From assembly GCA_025462805.1 (NCBI GenBank), contig JAOAPJ010000284.1, forward strand, positions 1-5,276: 5,276 bases of DNA, written 5' to 3'. Origin of the DNA: Acidobacteriaceae bacterium (GTDB lineage: Bacteria > Acidobacteriota > Terriglobia > Terriglobales > Acidobacteriaceae). Below the pieces are notes generated by a model, which saw only the letters and a list, made by a program, of their open reading frames with translations, was not told the DNA's origin and ran no database searches. A program made the translations under genes and the position numbers. This document shows positions 1-5,262 of the stretch, in pieces; the stretch's first letter is position 1, and the number at the start of each line of letters is the position of its first letter.

Positions 1-1171
1 AGGGCATGTAGGTGAGCTTCACGCCATTCCGCTGCTCGTACTTCGACTTCTCCTTCTCGCGCAGCTTCACGATGCGCGTCATGTCGATCTTGAAGACGGT
101 GTGGACATGGGCGCTGGTCCGCTTGGAATCGACCATGCGCTGCGCAATGATGGAGCGCATGCGGCTCATCGGCACGAGTTCGCCGGGCGTAACGCTGGGT
201 GCGACCGGGGCAGCGGCCTTCGGTGCGGCGGGAGCAAGCCCCGCGGCGGCAGAGGGCGCCGGAACTGATGCCGCTGCTGCGGGCTTAGCTGCGCCGCCTT
301 TCTCCAGAAATTGCAAGACGTCAGTCTTCGTGATGCGTCCGCTGGTGCCGGTACCGGCGACCTGCCGGAGATCGAGCTGATTCTCCTTCGCGATTTTGCG
401 CACCAGCGGCGAGGAGCGGAGGCGTTCTCCGTGGGTGGCGGAAGCGGGTGTGGAGGTGGGCGCAGACGCTGCAGCGGCGCTGGCCGCTGTCGTTATTGGA
501 GCGGCAGTTGAGGCAGCAGGCGGAGCCGCAGCGGGCGCACCGGAGGCGGCGCTTCCACCGATCACCGCGACAACGGTGTTGATCTGCACAGTCGTGCCGG
601 CCGGCACTCTGATATCAGAGAGCGTGCCGCTGGCAGGCGCCGGGATCTCAGCATCCACCTTGTCGGTAGAGATCTCGAACAGCGGCTCGTCGCGCTGGAC
701 ACTGTCGCCGACCTTCTTGAGCCACTTGGTGATGGTGCCTTCAAAGATGGATTCGCCCATCTGGGGCATCACGACATCGGTGCCGCTTGCGCTCGCCGCG
801 GCAACGGGTGCTGCCGCGGCCGCTGCGGGCTTGGGAGCTGGTGCTGCGGGGGCGGCTGCCTTGGGCACTTCGGGCTTGGGCGCTTCGGCCTTTGGGGCGG
901 GTGCTGCCGGGGCCGGCTTAGCAGAGGCACCATCCGCGTCGCCAATAACGGCGACAACGGTGTTGATCTGTACTGTGTTGCCAGCTTCTACTTTGATCTC
1001 AGAGAGCGTGCCGCTGGCGGGCGCCGGGATTTCCGCGTCCACCTTGTCGGTCGAGATCTCGAAGAGCGGTTCGTCCCGCTGTACCTTCTCGCCTGGCTTC
1101 TTCAGCCACTTGGTGATCGTCCCCTCGAAGATCGACTCGCCCATCTGGGGCATTACGACGTCTGTCGGCAT
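1..1171 (-). CDS. Dihydrolipoamide acyltransferase (E2) of a 2-oxo acid dehydrogenase complex, two lipoyl domains; 3' end cut by the window edge
   Basis: This is the E2 core subunit of a cytoplasmic 2-oxo acid dehydrogenase complex. It accepts the acyl group from E1 on swinging lipoyl arms and passes it to CoA. I translated 390 residues by hand from the ATG at 1171 without a stop. Lipoyl domain 1 spans about residues 3-77, with the modified lysine K43 in the motif STDKVDAE. Domain 2 spans about 131-205, with K171 in the same motif. A peripheral-subunit-binding domain lies at about 251-289 (RSSPLVRKIAKEN, then VAGTGTSGRITKTDVLQFL). The acyltransferase domain starts near 331 (PMSRMRSIIAQRM). 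Ala/Pro-rich linkers separate the domains. The catalytic HxxxD motif is expected near the C terminus, outside the window. A good ribosome site supports the start. E1-alpha and E1-beta lie just upstream, so a PDH- or branched-chain-type complex is likely, although the double-lipoyl layout and MPQMGES motif also recall SucB-type succinyltransferases. Family certain, substrate open. Confidence 0.95.
   Translation of the reverse strand, partial: MPTDVVMPQMGESIFEGTITKWLKKPGEKVQRDEPLFEISTDKVDAEIPAPASGTLSEIKVEAGNTVQINTVVAVIGDADGASAKPAPAAPAPKAEAPKPEVPKAAAPAAPAPKPAAAAAAPVAAASASGTDVVMPQMGESIFEGTITKWLKKVGDSVQRDEPLFEISTDKVDAEIPAPASGTLSDIRVPAGTTVQINTVVAVIGGSAASGAPAAAPPAASTAAPITTAASAAAASAPTSTPASATHGERLRSSPLVRKIAKENQLDLRQVAGTGTSGRITKTDVLQFLEKGGAAKPAAAASVPAPSAAAGLAPAAPKAAAPVAPSVTPGELVPMSRMRSIIAQRMVDSKRTSAHVHTVFKIDMTRIVKLREKEKSKYEQRNGVKLTYMP
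557..1165 (-). repeat. In-gene direct repeat encoding the two lipoyl domains
   Basis: Two 225-nt units, 1165-941 and 781-557, lie 384 nt apart within the E2 gene and encode lipoyl domains 1 and 2. By hand alignment without gaps, 68 of 75 residues match, while about 185 of 225 bases match. About 27 of the 68 conserved residues use different codons. The copies have therefore diverged mostly at silent sites, which points to an older duplication held by selection on the protein rather than a fresh duplication or assembly error. Exact matches of about 20 nt remain in places, for example around the SGTLS and QINTVVA stretches. Confidence 0.9.
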
Positions 1172-1173
1172 GG

Positions 1174-1182
1174 TTCTCTTCC
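1174..1182 (-). promoter_or_regulatory. Ribosome binding site of the E2 gene
   Basis: On the minus strand GGAAGAGAA ends two bases before the ATG at 1171. The GGAAG core lies 6 nt from the start codon. It supports this start, which also places the lipoyl domain at the very N terminus, as is usual for E2 proteins. Confidence 0.65.
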
Positions 1183-1264
1183 GCCTTCCCTCTCAACGCA
1201 CCGGGCATACGCCGAGCGCAAACACAAGGTCAAATGATAAGGCCGGCTGGGGGCCAACCACTGG

Positions 1265-2239
1265 TTAGTACGCAACAAGCCGGCGGGCTTCGCGCACCAC
1301 GTCTTCCACCTTCGGCAGGAACGCCTTCTCGAGCGGGGGAGAGAAGGGCACCGGCGCATCGAGTGCGGCGATGCGGACGATCGGTGCGTCGAGCGAGTCG
1401 AAGGCCTCTTCATTGATGATTGCCGCGATCTCGCCGGCAATACCGCCGGTCTTGGTGTCCTCGTGCAGGATGATCACGCGGTTTGTCTTCTCGACGGTGG
1501 CCGCTATCGCTGCATTGTCCAGGGGCAGCAGCGTCCGGAGATCGAGGATCTCGAGCTCGATACCTTCCTTGGCAAGGATGTCGGCTGCTTCGTCCGCCAC
1601 GTAGACCATCGCTGCGTAGGTGATCACGGAGACATGCCGTCCCTGGCGGTGGATGCGGGCCTTACCGATCTCGACGGTGTAGTCCTCGGTAGGCAGCTCT
1701 TCCTTCACGCGGCGATAGAGGTACTTGTGCTCGAAGAAGAGGACTGGATTATTGTCGCGAATGGCAGACTTGATCAGGCCCTTGGCGTCGCGAGCCGTGG
1801 CCGGGCAGATAACCTTCAGGCCGGGCGTGTGCACGTAGAACATCTCGGGATTCTGGGAGTGAAAAGGGCCGCCGCTCACGCCGCCGCCGGAGGGTCCGCG
1901 CAACACTAGCGGGGCGGGCGCGCCCCAGCGGTAGTTGCTCTTCGCCAGAATCTGCACGATCTGCGAGTGTGCCGAGCTGATGAAATCCATGAACTGGAAT
2001 TCGCCGACCGGGCGGAGGCCGGTGAGTGAGGCGCCGTAGGCTGCACTGGCGATCGCCATCTCGGAGATGGGCGTGTCAACGACGCGCTCCGTCCCGAAGC
2101 GCTGCAGAAAACCCTCGGTCACCTTGAACGCGCCGCCATAGACGCCAACGTCTTCGCCGATGACGAAGACGCTCGGATCGCGCTCCATTTCCTCCCACAG
2201 CCCTTGGCGAATCGCCTCTAAATACGTAACCGCTGCCAT
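1265..2239 (-). CDS. 2-oxo acid dehydrogenase E1 component, beta subunit (PDH/BCKDH type)
   Basis: This is the beta subunit of the heterotetrameric thiamine-diphosphate E1 enzyme. It helps bind the cofactor, takes part in reductive acylation of the E2 lipoyl arm, and normally docks on the E2 subunit-binding domain. The protein is 324 aa, the family's usual length. Visible motifs are GEDVG (28-32), the cofactor-contacting Glu60 in ISEMA, FQFMDFI (81-87), and His127 in PFHSQ, which matches the conserved His of the family (human E1-beta His128). A transketolase C-terminal domain follows from about 200, with DLRTLLPLD (233-241) and HEDTKTGG (259-266). I chose ATG 2239 over the in-frame TTG at 2248. 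The TTG lies only 2 nt from the Shine-Dalgarno, and MAAVTYLEAI is the typical family start. It follows E1-alpha after 14 nt, so the two subunits are probably translationally coupled. Confidence 0.95.
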   Translation of the reverse strand: MAAVTYLEAIRQGLWEEMERDPSVFVIGEDVGVYGGAFKVTEGFLQRFGTERVVDTPISEMAIASAAYGASLTGLRPVGEFQFMDFISSAHSQIVQILAKSNYRWGAPAPLVLRGPSGGGVSGGPFHSQNPEMFYVHTPGLKVICPATARDAKGLIKSAIRDNNPVLFFEHKYLYRRVKEELPTEDYTVEIGKARIHRQGRHVSVITYAAMVYVADEAADILAKEGIELEILDLRTLLPLDNAAIAATVEKTNRVIILHEDTKTGGIAGEIAAIINEEAFDSLDAPIVRIAALDAPVPFSPPLEKAFLPKVEDVVREARRLVAY

Positions 2240-2250
2240 TCTTATCAAAT

Positions 2251-2255
2251 CCTCT
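2251..2255 (-). promoter_or_regulatory. Ribosome binding site of E1-beta, overlapping the E1-alpha stop codon
   Basis: Minus-strand AGAGG shares two bases with the TAG stop of E1-alpha (2256-2254) and lies 11 nt before the ATG at 2239. It leaves only 2 nt before the alternative TTG at 2248, so it decides in favour of the ATG. The overlap with the upstream stop suggests coupled translation and balanced amounts of alpha and beta. Confidence 0.6.
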
Positions 2256-3567
2256 ACTTGTAATGAGTGGTCGCGCTGGACTCGGCCAGCTTGGCGCTCG
2301 CATTTGCGTTTTGCACGCGAACCTCGCCATATTTGAGCGGGATCTGGACCGCGTTGTCGAAGTAAACGTCCGTGCCTGCTTCAGCCGGATCGGGCATGGG
2401 GGACGCCTCCGCGAAGGAGCGCTCCTCTTCCATGAGCGCATCGACGTCGGCTTTGATCCTGGTCGCTTCCTCAGCCGTCAGCCAACCCCGTTCGATGAGG
2501 TACTGCTCCATGCGGAGGATGGGGTCGCGCCGCTTCCAGTACTCCTTCACCTCGACTGGAACATATATCGCTGCGTCGTGCATGGCGTGGCCCTTCATGC
2601 GCATCAGCTTGGCCTCGATCAGTGAGGCGCCCTGGCCGCGATAGGCACGCTGCACGGCCTCATAGGTCGCGTCATACACCTGGTTCGCATCGGTGCCATC
2701 GACGATGACTCCTGGCACACCGTAACCAAGGGAGCGGTCGGCGAGATCCTTGCAGGCGAATTGCAACTCCACCGGTGTCGAGTAGGCCCAGAGATTGTGC
2801 TCCACCATCAGGACCACGCCCAGGCGCTGGACTGCGGCGAAGTTGAAGCCCTCGTAGGTGGGGCCGGTGGACTGGCCGCCGTCTCCTATATACGCCAAGG
2901 CGGCAATGTTCTTACCCTGGATGCGCGCGCCCAGCACCACCCCGGCGCAGACACTGATCGAATCCCCCAGATGTGATATCGGAGCGACCACGTTCAGCTT
3001 CTTCGCGTCGCCATAGTGCGATCCACTCTCGCGTCCGCGCGTCGGTGAGCCGCCCTTGGCCATGTACTGCATCATGGTGTCGCGCGGGCGGAAGCCCTTG
3101 ACGATCATGGAGCCCTGATTGCGGATCATTGGCCCAAGCCAGTCATCCTCGCCGAGCGCATACGCCGAGGCCACAGAGCAGGCCTCCTGCCCCAGGCTCA
3201 GGTACAGGCCGCCGATCACCTTGCTCTGCTTGTACATCCGCTCCAGCGTGTCTTCCATCCGCCGGTTGGTGATCATCAGCCGGTAAATGTCCAGCGACTG
3301 CTCCTGGTTGAGGTACTTGGAGGGACGAAGCGGAGGCGCGGGAGCCGTGGTGTCCCCGATTACTTTGTAGTGATAGTTGCCGTCCTTCCACTCGCCTTCG
3401 ATGTGGAAGGGCAACTGCTCCAGACGGTAGTCCAAAATGCCGTTGGGATTTCGGGTGGGCGGCGGCTGCTGCGCGGGGGAACTGTTTCCGTTGGAGGCCT
3501 TAGGAGTCCCGTTCGCCGAGATAGACTGAGCCTCGACGCTCTTCACTTCTGGTTTTCTACTCGCCAT
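2254..3567 (-). CDS. 2-oxo acid dehydrogenase E1 component, alpha subunit (PDH/BCKDH type)
   Basis: This is the thiamine-diphosphate-binding alpha subunit of the E1 enzyme, which decarboxylates a 2-oxo acid with the beta subunit encoded just downstream. The 437-aa protein is longer than the usual 320-400 aa. Residues 1-80 form a leader: a polar, Pro/Ser/Asn-rich part (1-43), then a short conserved-looking stretch (LDYRLEQLPFHIEGEW, 45-60). The E1 fold begins near RPSKYLNQEQSLDIYRLM (81-98). LYLSLGQEA (121-129) is the usual GQEA motif. The diphosphate/Mg motif starts at GDG 228-230 and ends at EHN 256-258, where most relatives have ENN. The Mg-ligand position, Asn258, is kept. GHAMHD (326-331) is the conserved His loop; Ala328 stands where the animal enzyme has its regulatory serine. 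The start has AGGA 9 nt upstream. Family certain; pyruvate versus branched-chain substrate unresolved. Confidence 0.95.
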   Translation of the reverse strand: MASRKPEVKSVEAQSISANGTPKASNGNSSPAQQPPPTRNPNGILDYRLEQLPFHIEGEWKDGNYHYKVIGDTTAPAPPLRPSKYLNQEQSLDIYRLMITNRRMEDTLERMYKQSKVIGGLYLSLGQEACSVASAYALGEDDWLGPMIRNQGSMIVKGFRPRDTMMQYMAKGGSPTRGRESGSHYGDAKKLNVVAPISHLGDSISVCAGVVLGARIQGKNIAALAYIGDGGQSTGPTYEGFNFAAVQRLGVVLMVEHNLWAYSTPVELQFACKDLADRSLGYGVPGVIVDGTDANQVYDATYEAVQRAYRGQGASLIEAKLMRMKGHAMHDAAIYVPVEVKEYWKRRDPILRMEQYLIERGWLTAEEATRIKADVDALMEEERSFAEASPMPDPAEAGTDVYFDNAVQIPLKYGEVRVQNANASAKLAESSATTHYK

Positions 3568-3576
3568 CGACAGCGA

Positions 3577-3580
3577 TCCT
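3577..3580 (-). promoter_or_regulatory. Ribosome binding site of E1-alpha
   Basis: Minus-strand AGGA lies 9 nt before the ATG at 3567. It supports this start and thus the reality of the long N-terminal leader of E1-alpha. Confidence 0.5.
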
Positions 3581-3582
3581 GG

Positions 3583-3614
3583 TCGGTCAGTACCGAACTG
3601 GCTATTCTATGCCA
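3583..3614 (-). promoter_or_regulatory. Candidate promoter/leader element between lipB and E1-alpha
   Basis: The 86-nt gap contains a minus-strand TAGAAT (3609-3604), one mismatch from the -10 consensus and 36 nt before the E1-alpha start. No good -35 box lies at 16-18 nt. The hexamer sits inside TGGC-N8-GCCA (3599-3614), a perfect 4-bp inverted repeat that could be a small operator. Just downstream, TCGGT/ACCGA (3583-3587 and 3592-3596) could form a 5-bp hairpin with a 4-nt loop in the leader. A separate start of transcription for the dehydrogenase genes is possible but not shown. Confidence 0.25.
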
Positions 3615-3653
3615 AAACCAGCGTGAGGACACTTGCGGCGCCAGCCGTACCCT

Positions 3654-4421
3654 CTACAACTCTCGTTCGCTCCGGTGAGGCGACAGAGCGGGTTCCCCCG
3701 AGTTGGCGTCCTGCGGCAGCAGATCATCGAGCGAATCAAGCCAGAGCACCTGAACGTGGAAGACGTGGCCAAACTGCCGCGCGACTCGCTCCGCCGCGGT
3801 TTGCAGGCTCAGGTCGGAGGCCGTGCTCTCCAGCTCGAGGCTGGTGACGCTGCGGTCCGCGATGCCACAGGGCACGATCCATTGAAAGTCCTTTAAATCG
3901 GTTGTGACGTTCAATGCGAAGCCGTGGGACGTGATGCCCATGGAGACATGAATGCCGATTGCGGCGATCTTCTTTTCAGGAAGAGTGCCGCTCGGCCGCG
4001 TCCACACGCCCGTACGGCCGGCCACACGCTCGGTCACGACGCCATAGTCGGCTGTTGTGCGGATCAGGGCCTCTTCGATCTGCCGGACGAAATCCACCGG
4101 TCCCAGCCGCTTGCTCGCCACGCGGATAGGGCCACGCAGATCGAAAATGGGATACCCGACGAGCTGGCCGGGACCGTGATACGTCACATCGCCGCCCCGG
4201 TTGGTCTCGACAAGCTCAGCGCCGCGCGCCCTCAAGTCGGTCTCTGATAACAGGACATGCTCTCGCCCGGCATTGCGGCCCAGGGTCAAGACGGGAGAGT
4301 GTTCCACCAGCAGGAGCACGTCATGAATCGTGCCGGCGCGGCGCAGGTCTACCAGTCGACGCTGCAATTCGAGCGCCTCGCGATATCCCACTCGGCCTGG
4401 AAAGACGACTGACAGGACCAT
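3654..4421 (-). CDS. lipB: Octanoyl-ACP:protein N-octanoyltransferase (lipoate biosynthesis protein B)
   Basis: LipB moves the octanoyl group from acyl carrier protein to the target lysine of lipoyl domains, the first step of endogenous protein lipoylation. Lipoyl synthase LipA then inserts the sulfurs. The 255-aa protein shows the family signatures: LLLVEHSPVLTLGR (36-49), RGGDVTYHGPGQLVGYP (75-91), KKIAAIGIHV (150-159) with the catalytic-type Lys151, SHGFALNV (165-172), and IVPCGI (182-187) with the expected acyl-thioester Cys185. The last 25 or so residues are a polar tail. The start is supported by GGAA 10 nt upstream. It lies immediately upstream of, and in the same direction as, the E1-alpha, E1-beta and E2 genes, whose E2 is a natural substrate with two lipoylated lysines. 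No lipA is seen in the window. Confidence 0.97.
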   Translation of the reverse strand: MVLSVVFPGRVGYREALELQRRLVDLRRAGTIHDVLLLVEHSPVLTLGRNAGREHVLLSETDLRARGAELVETNRGGDVTYHGPGQLVGYPIFDLRGPIRVASKRLGPVDFVRQIEEALIRTTADYGVVTERVAGRTGVWTRPSGTLPEKKIAAIGIHVSMGITSHGFALNVTTDLKDFQWIVPCGIADRSVTSLELESTASDLSLQTAAERVARQFGHVFHVQVLWLDSLDDLLPQDANSGEPALSPHRSEREL

Positions 4422-4431
4422 CAGCTAACGA

Positions 4432-4447
4432 TTCCGCTCTTCCGCTC
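4432..4447 (-). repeat. Tandem 8-bp repeat in the lipB leader carrying its ribosome binding site
   Basis: On the minus strand GAGCGGAA occurs twice in direct tandem, 26 to 11 nt before the lipB ATG. The copy nearer the gene places GGAA 10 nt from the start, a reasonable Shine-Dalgarno. The farther copy could act as a second, poorly placed one. Confidence 0.5.
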
Positions 4448-4484
4448 ATCCATTCTGTCACCAGCAACACCGACTCTGGATTCC

Positions 4485-4488
4485 GAGG
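4485..4488 (+). promoter_or_regulatory. Ribosome binding site of the outer-membrane protein gene
   Basis: GAGG lies 6 nt before the ATG at 4495, a near-ideal spacing. With the signal peptide that follows directly, it fixes the start. The 73-nt divergent gap to lipB (4422-4494) must hold the upstream signals of both genes, but I see no convincing -35/-10 pair on either strand. Confidence 0.65.
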
Positions 4489-4494
4489 TCCCCG

Positions 4495-5022
4495 ATGCGA
4501 CTTCCCCAATATGCGACCGCCCTCTTTCTGGCACTTGTGCTCTCGGTCGTCCTTCCGAGCATGGCTTCGGCGCAGACCGGCATCTATGCCGAGTTTGGCG
4601 GATCCAAGATCAACGCTCCCAGCGACGACTGGATCTACGGACCCACCTTCGGCGTCTACTCGGATTTCATCCCGTTGCCCTTCGTTCATCTTGGGGCCGA
4701 TCTGCGGGGCTCCGTCCTCGGCGTCTCTCAGAGCACAACGCTCTATAGCGGCATGATCGGCCCACGTCTCTCCGTACACCCCCATGTACTGCCCATCAGT
4801 CCGTACCTGGAGGCAGTCTTTGGCGTGGGCCACTACGATTACGGGTCGAACGGTGGCAGCGATACCAAGTTCGAATACCAGTTTCTGGGTGGCATCGATC
4901 ATACAGTCATTCCCCGACTGGACTGGCGCGTCGTCGAGTTCTCGTATGGCGGCCTCAGTGCGTTCGGCAGCAGCATTCATCCGAAGACCATCAGCACGGG
5001 TATCGTGCTTCGTCTGCCCTGA
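4495..5022 (+). CDS. Small outer-membrane beta-barrel protein of unknown function
   Basis: The 175-aa product begins with a classical Sec signal peptide: MR at the N terminus, a hydrophobic core at about 8-21, and a signal-peptidase I site ASA|Q after residue 26. The mature part, about 149 aa, has no cysteine. It is rich in Gly, Tyr and Phe, with alternating polar/apolar stretches typical of transmembrane beta strands (TGIYAEFGG, YGPTFGVYSDF, FVHLGADLRGSV, SPYLEAVFGVGHYDYG, FEYQFLGGID, WRVVEFSYGGLSAF, TISTGIVLRLP). The size fits an eight-stranded barrel of the OmpA/OmpX size class. The last residue is Pro rather than the usual aromatic. I recognise this as a type common in Acidobacteriota but know no function for it. 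It is transcribed away from lipB and no partner gene is visible. Membrane location is likely; any specific role is unknown. Confidence 0.88.
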   Translation: MRLPQYATALFLALVLSVVLPSMASAQTGIYAEFGGSKINAPSDDWIYGPTFGVYSDFIPLPFVHLGADLRGSVLGVSQSTTLYSGMIGPRLSVHPHVLPISPYLEAVFGVGHYDYGSNGGSDTKFEYQFLGGIDHTVIPRLDWRVVEFSYGGLSAFGSSIHPKTISTGIVLRLP

Positions 5023-5153
5023 AGGCTGCGGCAAGTGGGCGGCTGGCGTAGCGGCATGGTGCTGCGGCGCTGTCGTCGTCGCGTTCCGCTGCGTAGCATA
5101 ATGGCCTCTCTTCGGGCTCCGGCATTGGCAACTCCGCTGAGGGCGCAAAATCA

Positions 5154-5208
5154 CAATTCGGGAGAAATGCTCTACCCTGTTGACAGGTCTCCCTGATGAA
5201 CAGAATTG
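5154..5208. repeat. Nested inverted repeat, possible structured RNA or terminator
   Basis: Three inverted pairs are nested in 55 nt: CAATTC (5154-5159) with GAATTG (5203-5208), GGGAGA (5160-5165) with TCTCCC (5188-5193), and CCTGT (5176-5180) with ACAGG (5183-5187). Arms one and two are adjacent on the left; arms two and three are adjacent on the right. Internal bulges are about 9-10 nt. On the plus strand no T run follows. On the minus strand the closing arm is followed by TGATTTTGCG, so weak termination of a leftward transcript is possible. Confidence 0.35.
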
Positions 5209-5224
5209 CCACCCGACAAACACA

Positions 5225-5262
5225 CCTTCTCTATGCCCTTTGTGCTCTGTGTCTCTTTGCCC
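5225..5262. repeat. Degenerate pyrimidine-rich tract with about 9-nt period
   Basis: From 5225 the plus strand is a run of related words: CTTCTCTATGCC, CTTTGTGCT, CTGTGTCTC, TTTGCCC. Read on the minus strand it gives CAAAGAGAC, ACAGAGCAC, AAAGGGCAT, similar 9-mers in series. The strand bias (C/T against G/A) is strong. It resembles the CACAGAG-type intergenic tracts I recall from several bacterial groups, but the match is loose. Confidence 0.3.

Noticed and set aside
1204..1233. Possible internal promoter before E2: minus-strand TTGACC and TATGCC with 18-nt spacing
   Set aside because: The -10 matches only three of six consensus bases and the spacing is long. The 93-nt gap is somewhat large for an operon but holds no convincing signal.
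396..1268. 290-codon open frame on the plus strand, Ala/Gly-rich with an apparent internal repeat
   Set aside because: It is antisense to the E2 gene. Its repeat is the mirror of the two lipoyl domains and its Ala/Gly runs mirror the Ala/Pro linkers. The minus-strand frame has clear domain motifs and a ribosome site.
1463..1909. 148-codon plus-strand frame inside E1-beta
   Set aside because: It is antisense to well-conserved E1-beta motifs, with no ribosome site or family signature.
5023..5100. Possible terminator hairpin after the outer-membrane gene
   Set aside because: Pairing between GCTGCG and CGTAGC needs a G-U pair and no T run follows, so I do not call it.
5180..5185. TTGACA, a perfect -35 hexamer on the plus strand
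   Set aside because: No acceptable -10 hexamer lies 15-19 nt downstream, and it is embedded in the innermost CCTGT/ACAGG inverted repeat.
4321..5223. 300-codon open frame on the minus strand
   Set aside because: It covers the whole outer-membrane gene and the start of lipB in another frame, shows no recognisable motif, and its composition is what a GC-rich shadow frame gives.
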